Below the pieces are notes generated by a model. That model did no database searches, had not been told where the DNA came from, and worked only from the letters and a program-made list of their open reading frames with translations. This document shows positions 22,494 through 34,130 of a DNA stretch of 64,000 nt, in pieces (the first letter of the stretch is position 1; each line of letters begins with the position of its first letter). The DNA is from Torymus aiolomorphi (taxonomy: Eukaryota; Arthropoda; Insecta; Hymenoptera; Torymidae). Location: positions 133,434,394 through 133,498,393 of the forward strand of contig CM070876.1 in NCBI GenBank assembly GCA_036365515.1, in the 5' to 3' direction. The position numbers were made by a program, and so were the translations under genes.

Positions 22494-23419
22494 CCCTGCT
22501 GAAAACGACCTATTGAAACCAATTTATTCCTCATTCAATTTTGGTAATACTAAATGGTTATCAATACGGGTTCAATCGGGTTAATTGGAAGCCCGATTAA
22601 GAATTAATCGGTTTTAATGTCAAATTAATTGGGATAGGGTTAAATATGAATTTTCCGTATTAATTTCAATCGGGTATTATTGGTTTTAATTGTAAATGTG
22701 CTTAATCGGTTTTAATAGGAATATTTTTTATTCGGATCGAATCGGATTGAATTGGATAGTTAAGTGTATATTTTTATATTGGTTTTAATATGACATTTTC
22801 ATATTAATTTCAATCGGATGTTATATTGGTTTCAATTGTAAATTGGTTCAATTGTGCTTAATCGGTTTTAATAGAAACATTTTTAATTGTATTGAATCGG
22901 ATTGAATTGGACAGTTAAGTGTATTTTTTTATATTGGTTTTAACATGACATTTTCATATTAATTTCAATCGGAATTAATTGGTTTCAATTATAACGGTAA
23001 CGGTACTGAATATACAAGTTCCAGAATTTGATGATGCATATGTCTCTGTAGGTAAATGGTTAGCGTGCCCGACTGCTGTAGTGCTGAGGACCCAGGTTCA
23101 AACCTCGATGTTACCGAATATTTTTTTATTTCTTTATTTCATTTATTCTTGTCTTAAATTATTATTTCCTTAATAAAATTCAATTTTAAATAATTAATAA
23201 ATGTGTAAAATATAAATAAATATTGTTATTCATTTTTTTGTTGTTAATACAATAAAATCCGATTAAAACCGATTAAAACTACAATTTTCTGGTCATAATC
23301 GGTTTTTATTGTGATCAATCGGCGCAATTGTTAGCAATCGGGAAATTGCGGATCAAGATTCCCGATTCATGCCGATTAATTTTTTATGAATTGGTTTGAA
23401 TAGATCATTTTCAGCAGGG
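22494..23419. mobile_element. 926-bp DNA-transposon-like insertion
   Basis: Terminal inverted repeats of about 27 bp begin CCCTGCTGAAAA at both ends (24 of 27 matching by eye). It is flanked by AG at 22,492-22,493 and 23,420-23,421, while the other palindrome arm shows the empty site with a single AG. The interior is packed with short AATCGG(T/G)TTTAAT-like motifs, forward in the left part and inverted in the right. No transposase is present. The superfamily is not identified; a 2-bp duplication excludes many families. Confidence 0.85.
23045..23112 (+). other. tRNA-like segment inside the 926-bp element
   Basis: It has an A-box-like stretch (AAATGGTTAGCGTGCCCG) and a good B-box-like GGTTCAAACC about 40 bp later, the spacing of a pol III tRNA promoter. 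The T-stem and acceptor do not pair convincingly, so it is a tRNA-derived relic or SINE head rather than a working tRNA gene. Confidence 0.4.
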
Positions 23420-23807
23420 AGCTCACATACTCCTATACAAAATCTTATAGAATCTACGCACTTTACGCCCGTATAGGTGAAAATTATTTTATAACTATTA
23501 TGCTTTCTTTTCATTTCTAAAATTCATAAGAATTTTTTCAGATATTTACGAAAAGTCAAAGTTTTGAACTTTCTATAATATTACGCATCTTGGGAGGACA
23601 AGAGAAGTCTAGAGCTGCTCTAGCAGGGGTGGTTCTCCAATCTCCCACACATACTTGGCAGGCCCGACGGTTTGCAATTCAAGGTGTAGACATGGTCATT
23701 TGCATATAATATAAAGATCAGATAAAATGTATAAATGGGTTGCATTTACATATTAAATACTGATCCATGAATGTATCACTCTGTTTTTAAATAGAAATTG
23801 CAAACCG

Positions 23808-23990
23808 GCGTGAAAATATCATATGAGATCTCATATATGTGAATATCGGACATCAGATCTCATATGAGATTTCATTTGAGATCCCATAATATATAAAATT
23901 GCAGATAACATTTTATATATACATATGATCTCATATGAGATCTGATGGCTGAAATACTCACATGAGATCTTATATGATATTTACACGCGG
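23808..23990. repeat. Inner palindrome with CATATGAGATCTCATATG-type motifs
   Basis: Arms at about 23,808-23,871 and 23,923-23,990 mirror each other. The motif ATCATATGAGATCTCATA or close variants recurs four times. It lies at the centre of the giant palindrome and may be a MITE in its own right. Confidence 0.7.
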
Positions 23991-25507
23991 GAAAAGGATA
24001 AAAAATAGGTGGCTTATAAAATGGTTAGTAAAATCTAAAGCACTTTTGAGTAGATTTTTTAGTACAATTTATATGCATTTTTATTTCATTCCTGTTTAAA
24101 AACGACGGACACAAGGAAAAATATTTTGGGTAATGTAAGTAAATCATGAGATTCTGCACATATGTATGGATGATATATTTGAAAAGTATCAATTAAAAAT
24201 TAGAGTCATTGTAATTATTTATTAATTATAGTGGATTTATAGGTATAAACATTTTTAATGAATTTATGCAAAAATTTAGAATTCTACATCTACAAAGCCC
24301 ACCGGTAAACTGCAAACCGTCGGGCCCGCCAAGTATGTGTGGGAGATTGGAGAACCACCCCTGCTAGAGCAGCTCTAGACTTCTCTTGTCCTCCCAAGAT
24401 GCGTAATATTATAGAAAGTTCAAAACTTTGACTTTTCGTAAATATCTGAAAAAATTCTTATGAATTTTAGAAATGAAAAGAAAGCATAATAGTTATAAAA
24501 TAATTTTCACCTATACGGGCGTAAAGTGCGTAGGTTCTATAAGGTTTTGTATAGGAGTATGTGAGCTATTGCGCCTCTTAGGCGTTAAGTAATACTTTAT
24601 GCCCACTGGCTGAATATCTTTGAAGTTACGTGGACATAAAATGTAATTTTACACGCAAGGTACGAAAAGTTCTATTATGTCAGTCAAGTTATCTTATGGA
24701 TACTTGACTACAATAAATTGATTTCAGTACTTTCTTGGGTTTAATTTGTATATAAGGATGAACAAATTTGAATACATTTCTGAAAACAGTCATACAGTTG
24801 TTTCCGAGAGATGTTTGCATTACTTGACTATCGATAATTGATTTCACAACGTTTGTTTGTTTGGTTTGCAGTAAACAATTTGAATGCTTACATATAATTT
24901 GTTCAGCATACAATGACTCAAAGAAGTGAAAGACTTTTTGACTGGTATTTATTTGATTTTTTTTAAAAAATCATAAATGTTATTATTTTATAGATTATAC
25001 AGAAAAAACGTCTATACTTGCCTTATTTTATACTTTCGTAGAAAGTTTTATATTTTATTTTATAGATATTATACAGAAAAAACGTCTATACTTGCCTTAT
25101 TTTATGCTTTCGCAGAAAGTTTTATATTAACAATATTATTATTATTTGTACAATCATGAAAAAAATGATTACCATTTGTAGAGAGTGCTTATTGAATAGA
25201 TGAGATTCGAATAAATAAAAGGTCTAGACAGATTGGGTTGTTTTTTTATAGATTATGTAGAAAAAACGTCTATACTTGCCTTATTTTATACTTTCGTAGA
25301 AAAATTTATATTAACAATATTATTATTTGTACAGTCATGAAAAAAATTATTCCCATTTGTAAAGAGTGCTTATTGAATAGACGAGACTAGAAGAATTAAA
25401 AGGACTAGAGAAATTGTGTTGTTAGAACGTACTTAAAAAATTATTATATACTTGTAATGGATCTTTGATCCATAAATTTAAAAAATAAATAAATAGATAA
25501 ATAAATA

Positions 25508-25790
25508 TAATAGGAAATATATTTGACTAGCTACACCTTCCATTCCTCTATCGTAAGGGTTCCCAGAGCCTGGAATTCTGTACCACAGCTTGTACCCGAT
25601 GCGCCAAGTATCAGTAGATTTAAAAGACTGGTAAGGGTGAATCTTTTAACCTTATCGTTCACTGCACTTTTTCATCTCAGCGTTCTCAGACACTATTTGC
25701 ATGCTCACTCTCCGCCTTTTATACTAAACTATGTATTTGGGCTTACAGCCTGTATATATTAATAAATAAATAAATAAATAAAATAATATA
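25508..25790 (+). mobile_element. LINE 3' fragment
   Basis: A short open stretch (25,523-25,762) ends a LINE reverse transcriptase: the C-terminal box with AWNSVP followed by an FKRLVR motif is typical of CR1/Jockey-like elements. It is followed directly by an (AATA)n tail near 25,762-25,782. Everything upstream is lost, the usual 5' truncation. Confidence 0.7.
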
Positions 25791-26232
25791 TCATGAAAAA
25801 TTATTTCATTTTGTATCTTCAAAAAGTGTCTACTTTAAAAATGAATTAAAAAATTCTTAAACTTTTTTAAAAATATTTGCTTTATCTACAAAAGTATTAA
25901 ATAATCCTTTCTATTTAGCTATAAGCTCGATCATTCAACGAAATGCTGGAGAATTAGCTGAATTTTTGAGGAATCATTGTCTAAATAAAATCCTTTGCAG
26001 AAGTATAAAATAATAATCGTGAAAATAAAATTAGAGTTTTATTCCTATGAACATGACAAAGAAGAGCAGTCATCTAAATTATCTACAAATGTTTCTATGC
26101 ATGCTTACATGTAATGAAACCATTATTATTCACTTCAAGAAATTCAATATTAAATTTTTGTATACAAAACATTATAATGAAGAAAAAAATTTCAAGATAG
26201 ACTGATGCTATTTGTATGACATAAATATTATA
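25791..26232. other. AT-rich sequence, nothing recognised
   Basis: This AT-rich stretch lies between the LINE tail and the mariner. No repeat structure or gene can be supported. Confidence 0.5.
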
Positions 26233-27519
26233 TTGGGTCCTTAAATAAGTTCTCGCTGTTTCCTAACAGATGGTGTTACCAGGACTAAGTGTATGTAATT
26301 TCAGATGCTAATGCATCTATAAGGAAGTACTGTCGGTAAGCTTGAACTTAAATGTATGTTGGTTTGCCATAGTATAAACAGCGTTTTTTGTTCTTACTAC
26401 TAAAAATGTTAAGTTTTGTGCCAAGTAAAGAGTATTTGCGGGGAATTTTATTGCACTATTTTATTAAAAAAAAAAATCTGCAGCTGAAGCACACAGGATT
26501 CTTGTTGAAACTTACGGTGACCATGCTCTGTCGGAAACGACATGCAGAGACTGTTTTCGACGCTTCAAAAATAACTATTTTGATTTTGGGGATAAAGAAC
26601 TTGCTGATGTACAAAACAAGTTTCAAGACGAAGAATTGGAGGAATTACTAAATGAAGACTCATGTCAGACGCTATCTGAACTTGCAAAATCATTACGAGT
26701 GGATGAGACAACAGTTTCGAAACGTTTGAAAACGTTAGGAATGATTCAGAAGCAAGGACATTGGGTGCCGTATGAGTTGAAGCCGAGAGACGTCGAACGG
26801 CGTTTTCTCACGTTTGAAGTGTTGCTTCAACGGCAGAAAAGGAAAGGTTTTCTGCATCGTATCGTGATTGGCGATGAAAAGTGGATACGATAATCCTAAG
26901 CGTAAAAAATCGTGGGTAAGCCCGGCCATGCATCAACATCGTCCACAAAGCTAAATATCCATGGTTTGAAGCTTCTCCTCTGTATTTGGTGGGATCAGAA
27001 GGGTGTAATTTATTATGAACTGCTGAAACCGAACGAAACTATCACGGGAGATCGCTATCAACTGTAATTGATGTGTTTGAGCCGAGCTCTAAAGGAAAAA
27101 CGGCCGCTGTACGAGCAGAGACACGACAAGGTGATTTTGTTACATGACAATGCTCGGCCACTTGTTGCAAAAGTCGCCAAAGAAACTTTGGAGGCGCTTC
27201 AATGGGATGTCCTATCTCACCCGCCGTATAGCCCAGACATTGCTCCTTCCGACTATCACTTGTTCTGGTCGACGGCTCATGGCTTGGCTGTGCAGCACTT
27301 CCATTCTTGTGAAGATGCCAAAAAATGGGTCGATTATTGGATAGTTTTAAAAGACGAGCAGTTCTTCCGAGATGGAATCCGTAAATTGCCAGAAAGATGG
27401 GAGGAAGTAGTGACTAGTGATGGGAAATATTTTGAGTGACATGCTTTTTACTACATACTTTAAATAAAGCATCAATTTTCACAAAAAAAAAAACAGCGAG
27501 AACTTATTCAAGTTCCCAA
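26233..27519 (+). mobile_element. Mariner transposon
   Basis: Inverted ends of 29 bp (26,233-26,261 and 27,491-27,519) share AATAAGTTCTCGCTGTTT and begin TTGGG. TA precedes the left end; the right flank reads CA, so the TA duplication is not clean. The length of 1.29 kb is typical. The single gene inside is broken. Confidence 0.9.
26406..27439 (+). pseudogene. Mariner transposase, broken
   Basis: It starts at ATG 26,406. An 11-A run at 26,466-26,476 shifts the frame by one. The helix-turn-helix region follows (ELAKSLRVDETTVSKRLKTL), then the first catalytic Asp in IGDEKW near 26,875. Frame and stop lesions fall between about 26,890 and 27,067. The second part (27,068-27,439) has the second Asp in LLHDNARP and the third in IAPSDYHLF, giving the D34D signature of mariners. 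It cannot make an intact DDD enzyme as read. Confidence 0.9.
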
Positions 27520-27589
27520 CAGTACTTTAATTCATCATATTCGTTTTATTTTGATATTTGACTAGAGAAAGTATATCCCGTTATATATG

Positions 27590-27649
<60 letters not shown>
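27590..27649. repeat. (TA)n microsatellite, BEL target
   Basis: This is a run of alternating T and A ending at the BEL LTR. The same kind of sequence resumes after the other LTR, so the BEL element landed inside it. Confidence 0.95.
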
Positions 27650-27654
<5 letters not shown>

Positions 27655-27990
27655 GCGATCCAACGCCTCAAACAGAGGAGACGCTGACGTCATCACGCCT
27701 TATAAGGCAATATACGGCTCGAGCAAGAGCGCAGCCAATCAGCGCTCTCCACGCGGTCCTCTCTCACCGCCCCTCCTTCGACAAAGACTCGCCGACGGCA
27801 CTTCGCAGCGCCGGCCGGCTCCTCAGTTCACGCGCGACGGCCGAGAGAGACAGCAGCAACTCAACATTGTACGCCGCGAGGCACGACGGACAGCTTCAAT
27901 AAAGCCACCAGATCTCTCTCCACACGAAACGCTGTCAATTATTGAACCAGCCCACTCCACGATCCATCCACATTCATTCTTACAAAAACA
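27650..27990 (+). repeat. BEL copy 1, 5' LTR
   Basis: It starts TGTTGGCGATCC and ends TACAAAAACA. It holds an AATAAA near its 3' part (about 27,897) that fits the R/U5 boundary. Confidence 0.93.
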
Positions 27991-27992
27991 TT

Positions 27993-28010
27993 TGGTCCTT
28001 CGAGCCGGAT
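27993..28010 (+). promoter_or_regulatory. BEL copy 1 primer-binding site, tRNA-Tyr
   Basis: TGGTCCTTCGAGCCGGAT, two bases after the LTR, is the complement of the insect tRNA-Tyr 3' end including CCA (tRNA sequence from memory). The same site occurs in BEL copy 2. Confidence 0.8.
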
Positions 28011-28023
28011 CGTGGGAGCGAGT

Positions 28024-28083
28024 ATGGCCACAGCGATGGAGACACCTCTTTCTACGCCCTACGCATACTCTCGAGTGGCGTAG
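28024..28083 (+). other. Upstream ORF with CTCGAG hairpin, BEL copy 1
   Basis: It is a 19-codon ORF (ends YSRVA, stop TAG) just after the primer site. It overlaps a potential hairpin with CTACGC/GCGTAG stem and CTCGAG near the loop (28,070-28,075). A donor-like CAG|GTACGC follows at 28,103. BEL copy 2 has an 18-codon counterpart at the same place with the same C-terminal SRVA, suggesting a conserved leader element. Confidence 0.55.
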
Positions 28084-28149
28084 GACTAGTTTCTTCTCTC
28101 CAGGTACGCATCAAAAGTGTTCGTGGTCGTGAGTGCCGTAACAGTCGCG

Positions 28150-28750
28150 TGCTCTAGCATGCCGACTTTGCGCGTACGTTGCTCTCTCTCTCTCTCTCTC
28201 GTTCAACGCCGTCGCGCGCACTCGGAAGCCACCTTCTAAGGCTTCCAAAGGGAAATAGCACATCAATTGCTATTCTCCCCATTTCTGAAAGCGCCTTGGA
28301 GTGTGTACCTAACGACTCCAAGACGTTGCCAAGAGCGTGCGCTGCAAAGCCAGCTCTAGAGTCATCGCGTTCGTACGGTGACCGGCAGCCATCTTGTCTT
28401 GTAGCCAAGAGCGTGCGCTGTAAAGCCAGCTCTCGAGTCACCGCGTTCGTATGGTGATCGGCTAATATCAAGACACGGACCACCAGCGTGCATTGTACAC
28501 GCACGGGGTCCACAGCATTTCTACTCACGGACAGCCAGCGTGCATTGTACACGCACGGGGTCCACATCACTCAAGCCACGTAGTACCCGCGTGGCGCCTG
28601 CGCGCACGGGGTCCACGCCAGTCAAGACACGGAGTACCCTCGTGCAGCTTACGCAACGGGGTTCACACAACTCAAACCAAGGACTACCCACGTGGAGCGC
28701 GCATAAGAGGTCTACACCAGTCCATCCAAGGACTAGCACAGGAAGCGAAC
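28150..28750 (+). repeat. BEL leader tandem repeats
   Basis: Two kinds of direct repeat fill the leader. Units of about 80 bp carry AAGAGCGTGCGCTG(C/T)AAAGC. Units of about 50-60 bp are built on GCGTGCATTGTACACGCACG and GGGGTCCAC. Related repeats appear in copy 2 at 54,520-54,880 in the opposite orientation, so they are part of the element. Confidence 0.8.
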
Positions 28751-29370
28751 TGATACATCGACCGTCCTAATACTAGGACACACGTATCGTTCCAATTTGG
28801 TTAAATTAAAATTTGAACATTTAGTCCAGTTAATGAAAATTTAATTATCTCTATTTAATCTAGATAATTTAATTATAAGTGATTAAATAAAATTTGAGAT
28901 TAGTACAAATTAATTGATATGAGTTTGTTATAAATTTAATTGCAATATTTAGCAAATCTTGAGAAAATTGAATGCAATTTTCGCCTTAGCAAATACTTAT
29001 ATTATTGGACCTTGCAGTTTATTGCTGCCTGCGGATACAACATCTCGATCTCAACTTCGATTGCTGATCTACACCCGGATTCACTCCTGCAAGGGTTGCT
29101 GAATTCAAAGTTGCAGTTTCATCTTTTAAGTAGTCAACATTGTGGATCATCAGCAGATTCATCGGGGAACGTTACCAGACGCAACCAACGTTGCATCTTT
29201 AAGCGCATCGTCACGTTTATACTCGCATAAGTATTATAACTTAGGTTAAGACTTAATTGTAACAATTTTCACTTATGGTTACTCTACTTTCGAGTTGGTA
29301 AACATAGTTCTAGCAATACTTAGGTTAAATAATCAAATTTGTTACTAGTCTGAATTAACTTGATCTCAAA
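28751..29370 (+). other. BEL copy 1, distal leader
   Basis: This AT-rich leader lies between the repeats and gag. Near 29,260-29,300 a degenerate version of the CTCGAG hairpin motif occurs (TACTTTCGAGTTGG). No ORF is supported. Confidence 0.5.
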
Positions 29371-30412
29371 ATGGAGGCGTTTCATGCTAAGCAGATGGCA
29401 CTCCAAGCTAAAATTACAAATTCCTTTAAATATTTCAAATCTAAGGGTAAAGATAATATGACGAAAGGTTATGCAAAATCATGTCTAACCGGACTTGAAA
29501 CTAATTTTACGTCGTTTCGGGTAAATCACGAGAAACTTATGCTCGTTGAGGATATTGATCAAGATCATGCCTATTTTACAACTAATCTCTTTGATCTGGT
29601 TGAGGATAGTTTTTACCTCCGCAGAGGAGACTTTCTTGATTACTTAGAAACTTTTGAAACTAGAGATGCTGCTCAAGGATCTTCTAATTCGACTGCTGAG
29701 CCAGTACCTGCAAGCACTGCTCGATCTACGAACGTTTCGTTTCAATCGTTGCCGAAAGTAGATTTACCAAAGTTTTCGGGGAAATTCTCGGATTGGGAAA
29801 ATTTTAGAGACGTCTTTCGTTCGGTCATACATCGGCGTGAAGACTTAACGCCTGTTCTCAAATTGCATTATCTTCGCACTCACCTTACGGGTGAAGCACT
29901 TGAGAAAATTGAATCTCTTCCCATTGCTGGTGATAATTATGAACGTGCATGGACAACTCTAACCGAGTATTACGAAAATCAACGGCGTATTGTTAACTCT
30001 CATATCTCGGAAATCTTCGCAGTCAAATCTATGAAGTCAGATATTTCATCGGAAATCAAACGGATTTATAGGGAAATCTTCAATCCCATCGCTAGTCTGA
30101 CCTCTCTAAATAGAGCGGCTTCTTTAGGTAGTGATTTGATCGTTCACTTTACACTGAATCGTCTTGATTTGAATACGCGAAAAGAATGGGAAAGACACTT
30201 AGGTGATAGTGTCGATCCACCTACAATGGAACAACTTCAAGCTTTTCTTCGAAGCCAAACCCTCACTCTGGAGGCTATCGAGGCAGGTACTAAATCTTCT
30301 GCGAACAATAATTCAAAAGCACAATCACCTAATACAAAATCTCGAAAACCAGAGCATGACAATGCTCAGTCGGTTTATTCTCATCAGACTTCTCCGACGA
30401 ACCCTTCAAAAA
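29371..30412 (+). CDS. gag: BEL gag (DUF1759), copy 1
   Basis: Its ATG follows AACTTGATCTCAAA. The BEL Gag core is clear: LPKVDLPKFSGKFSDWENF, then RTHLTGEALEKIESL and an ISEIFAVKSM box. It runs into a Ser/Asn-rich hinge. At the five-A run 30,408-30,412 the frame changes by one into the zinc-knuckle and protease frame; copy 2 has six A at the same place. Without that lesion gag and pol form one continuous reading frame, as usual for BEL. Confidence 0.92.
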
Positions 30413-31487
30413 GAAATGTTCTTTTTGCAATCAATCTCATTTCACAAATAGATGTGAACGATTTATCAATAAAACGGTTCCTGAACGAAAGGAATTAATT
30501 AAATCTTCAAACCTCTGTTTCAATTGTCTAGGGAAGCACAACGTTAAAAATTGTACTTCCACGTACCGATGCTTTGTTTGTAAAGCCAAGCATCACACCA
30601 TGGTGCACTCTGACAACTATCAAGCAATCAGTTCGTTGCAGACTGATCAGATTGACTCAGCGACCAGCACCTCTAGCCCAAACTGTGGCAATTTCGTCAT
30701 TTCTAAAGACGATCAATCTGCTCTTCAAGCAGTCTCCCTCAATAGTGGAGAAAGTACTAAATGTACAGGAGTACTTTTAGCTACCGCTAGGGTTAACGCC
30801 CTTGGTCCTAACGGAACCAAAATTCAACTCCGTGCGCTGATTGACCCCGGATCTCAAATCTCACTTGTTACACAAGCTATATGTAACTTGCTATCTCTAA
30901 ATTGTAGAACCAGTCACACGCACATCCAAGGTATAGATGAAAAGACAGCTGCTGTTTCTTCTAAAGTTGCTCGTCTTACTATACAACCGCATTTCGATTC
31001 AACTTTCTCCTTGGAAGTTGATGGCATTGTTTTGCCAAAACTCTCGTCGTATAAGCCTCCCGTCGTAAGGGGTAATACAAATTTCGAATACTTAAGAGGG
31101 CTGCAACTAGCAGACCCCAAGTATCTCGAACCTTCACGTATCGATATTCTACTCGGTGCTAGCGCTTATGCGCAAATCATTGAAAATCAAATTGTTAAGG
31201 GCCAAAGTCTTCAGCCGATAGCACTTAGTTCCAAACTTGGATGGCTCTTGACAGGTAATCTCGCATCCACAACTCCAGAAATAGGGCTAGAATCAATATC
31301 CCTTCATTGCTCAAATACCTGCGAGCATGAAGCCAAACCATTGGAGCTCGTGCAAGATTTTTGGAGGGCGGAGGAGATAGTCAATGAAAAAAAATCTTAC
31401 TCGCCAGACGAACAAGTCTGCGAGGAATTTTATCAAAAATCAACTCGTCAAGATGAAACAGGGCAATATATTGTAAGCCTACCCTGA
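30413..31487 (+). pseudogene. pol: BEL zinc knuckles and protease, copy 1
   Basis: Cys-rich knuckles (CSFCNQSHFTNRC, then LCFNCLGKHNVKNC and YRCFVCKAKHH) lead into the DUF1758 aspartic protease with ALIDPGSQISLV. The active site is Asp-Pro-Gly rather than Asp-Ser-Gly. The flap and ILLG box follow (IDILLGASAYAQI), then the linker toward RT. It ends at a TGA (31,485-31,487) where copy 2 has Trp, the same frame staying open beyond. Confidence 0.88.
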
Positions 31488-33361
31488 AAAAGTCGAGACC
31501 AGTTGAGTTCTGCTCATCTCGAGAGCTCTCATTCTGCCGCATTACGCGCGCTAACTCGTCTCGAAGCAAACTTCGCTAAAGACGAGAAACTCAAAATTAC
31601 CTATAGTAATTTTATGAAAGAGTACATTGACCTTGGTCACATGTCACTCTCTACAAAATTTGATCCATCTTCTAACAAACCTCAAGCCTTCTTACCACAT
31701 CATGGTGTGTGGAAAGAAACAAGTACGACGACCAAGTTACGTACAGTGTTTAATGGCTCGAGTAAGTCCAAATCAGGTGTCTCGGTCAACGATCTTCTAC
31801 ACGTTGGACCCAATCTTCGTCAGGATCCCGTCGCTTTGATCTGTGCCTGGCGTAGGTATAAGATCATCTTTATACTCATATACTCATCGTTAGATAAGTT
31901 GTTACGTATGGCTTCATATTGCTTTCGATTCATTAATAGAATCTGCTCGAAAGTAGTGCGTACAACGTCTTCAAACTCAGGCGTTAGCTTTCTCTCTGTT
32001 CTTCAATCCCTACTATGCCACGACTCTCCGAGTTCAAAGGAGATCAGCGCTAGTGAGATTGAGAACAGCAAACTTTGTTTGATCCACCTAATTCAAACTG
32101 CTTACTTTAAGACTGAACTTCAACAATTAGTTAGGCAAGGTAAACTTTCGACTAAAAGCCCTTTGTTATCGCTAAACCCCTTGATTCAGGATCATTTACC
32201 CAGGGTGGGCGGTCGTCTGTCTCACTCTCTTTTAGAAGAAGATGCTAAGCATCCCCTTATCCTTCCAGCTGATTGTCATCTGACGACTTTATTGATAAGA
32301 GATGCCCATCAGCGTACTCTTCATGGTGGTGTTCAATTAACACTTGCCACTCTCCGACGTCAGTATTGGATAATTAAAGGACGATCTGAAGTCAAGAAAG
32401 TCATCAGAACTTGCCTCGCATGCTCACGCCATGCCGCTCGAGTTCCAACTCAATTAATGGGTGAGTTGCCAAAGGCTCGAGTGTGTCCTTCTCCGCCATT
32501 TGAGCGCTCAGGCGTCGATTACGCCGGGCCTATTCATCTGCGTCTCACTAAATCTAGAGGAAAGGGCACGATGAAAGGTTACATAGCCATCTTCATTTGC
32601 GAAGCGTTCATCGCTGCTTTCCATCGATTTACTGCTCGTAGAGGTCATTGTAAAGAGTTATACTCTGACCAAGGTACGAACTTCGTAGGTGCAGATGCTC
32701 TGTTAAAACAGATGGTTAGCTCTTCCGCTTCTTACTCAACTCAAATTGTAAATTCTCTTGCCAAGGAAGGCACGTCTTGGATTTTCAACCCTCCAAATGC
32801 ACCCCATTTTGGAGGTATTTGGGAAGCAGCAGTTAAGTCAGCGAAACATCATCTGCGTCGAGTCATTGGAGAGCAAGTTCTCACCTTTTCTGAACTCGCC
32901 ACACTCATGTGCCGGGTCGAGGCCTGCCTCAACTCGAGACCTTTGACTGCTCTCACCGACGATCCAACTGACCTTGATTTCCTATCACCGTCACATTTTC
33001 TTATACAACGCTCATCATTTTTAGTTCCGGAAGAAAACGTCACCAAAGTCAACGTTCCTCCAGGAAAGCGCTGGCTCCTTATTAGCCAGTTGGCTCAACA
33101 CTTCTGGCAACGATGGTCGACGGAATATCTGACCTCGTTGCAGGTCCGTCAAAAGTGGAAGCAACAGTAACCGCCAGTAGCTGTAGGTGATCTCGCGCTC
33201 ATACGTAACGAGCTCACGCCTCCAGCCAAGTGGCCTCTGGCTCGCGTCACCGCAGTCCATCCAGGAAGCGATGCCCTCACCCGCGTGATCGACCTTCGCA
33301 CGGCCGCCACAACTCTTCGACGTCCCATCGCCAAAGTCATCCGTCTCCTACCCAAGGAATA
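31488..33361 (+). pseudogene. pol: BEL pol remainder: deleted RT, integrase, DUF5641, copy 1
   Basis: RT-proximal sequence (FLPHHGVWK, RTVFNGSSKS) stops at YKIIFI. The palm with the catalytic aspartates and RNase H are gone, and sequence resumes at LLRMASYC. Integrase has its zinc-binding region (AHQRTLHGG, CLACSRH) and the acidic residues in GVDYAGP, LYSDQGTNFVG and FGGIWEAAV. A short stretch after IAIFIC is missing. DUF5641 follows; a TAA at 33,168-33,170 interrupts it, and the frame then runs to 33,361. Confidence 0.9.
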
Positions 33362-33396
33362 AGGACCGTTCGCCATTCTGGCGAAGGTGGGCGGAA

Positions 33397-33737
33397 TGTT
33401 GGCGATCCAACGCCTCAAACAGAGGAGACGCTGACGTCATCACGCCTTATAAGGCAATATACGGCTCGAGCAAGAGCGCAGCCAATCAGCGCTCTCCACG
33501 CGGTCCTCTCTCACCGCCCCTCCTTCGACAAAGACTCGCCGACGGCACTTCGCAGCGCCGGCCGGCTCCTCAGTTCACGCGCGACGGCCGAGAGAGACAG
33601 CAGCAACTCAACATTGTACGCCGCGAGGCACGACGGACAGCTTCAATAAAGCCACCAGATCTCTCTCCACACGAAACGCTGTCAATTATTGAACCAGCCC
33701 ACTCCACGATCCATCCACATTCATTCATACAAAAACA
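33397..33737 (+). repeat. BEL copy 1, 3' LTR
   Basis: It has the same length (341 bp) and sequence as the 5' LTR except one base. It is preceded by the purine-rich AAGGTGGGCGGAA. Confidence 0.93.
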
Positions 33738-33821
33738 TATATATATATAACAGTTGAACAACAAATGTTAACGGAAATAACAGTTGTATATAGGAAAAAG
33801 TCCCGGAAAGAACAGTTGCAG

Positions 33822-34038
<217 letters not shown>

Positions 34039-34049
34039 ACCAGATTCAT

Positions 34050-34130
34050 GGAGCCCTTTTATACACATGAGCATATTTATGGAGCCCGTTTTCTTTTATG
34101 GAGCCCCGGTCCCATAAAATATTCTTATAC
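34050..34130. repeat. TTTATGGAGCCC repeats
   Basis: Three spaced copies of (T)TTATGGAGCCC occur here. The motif is the terminal repeat of the small MITE beside it, so these are likely stacked element ends. Confidence 0.65.

Larger units (their letters stand above)
21614..25442. mobile_element. Giant palindrome / foldback element
   Basis: The left arm (21,614-23,676) and right arm (24,311-25,442) are inverted copies, each about 1.13 kb once the 926-bp insert in the left arm is removed. Outer ends read AATTTTTTAAGTACGTTC. Each arm has internal direct repeats (blocks around ACGTCTATACTTGCCTTATT, two to three per arm). The 634-bp spacer holds a second, smaller palindrome. Arms differ by scattered substitutions and indels, so this is not a simple assembly mirror. 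No gene is recognised inside. Confidence 0.85.
27650..33737 (+). mobile_element. BEL/Pao retrotransposon copy 1, lacking RT
   Basis: Two 341-bp LTRs differ at one visible base (T/A near the 3' end). The tRNA-Tyr primer site, leader, gag, aspartic protease, integrase and polypurine tract AAGGTGGGCGGAA are all there. The whole RT/RNase H core is missing between the CAWRRYKIIFI box (about 31,868) and the LDKLLRMASYCF box (about 31,890). It sits in a TA microsatellite, so the duplication cannot be told exactly. Near-identical LTRs indicate a recent insertion despite the missing polymerase. Confidence 0.92.

Noticed and set aside
23045..23112. Functional tRNA gene
   Set aside because: Boxes A and B are present but the T-stem and acceptor stem do not pair; it lies inside a transposon.
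21614..25442. Palindrome as pure assembly artefact
   Set aside because: The arms differ by scattered changes and only one carries the 926-bp insertion with a target duplication.
25523..25762. Independent small gene
   Set aside because: It is the C-terminal end of a LINE reverse transcriptase followed by its A-rich tail.
28154..28770. ORFs on both strands in the BEL leader
   Set aside because: They are produced by GC-rich tandem repeats and are not kept in the second copy.
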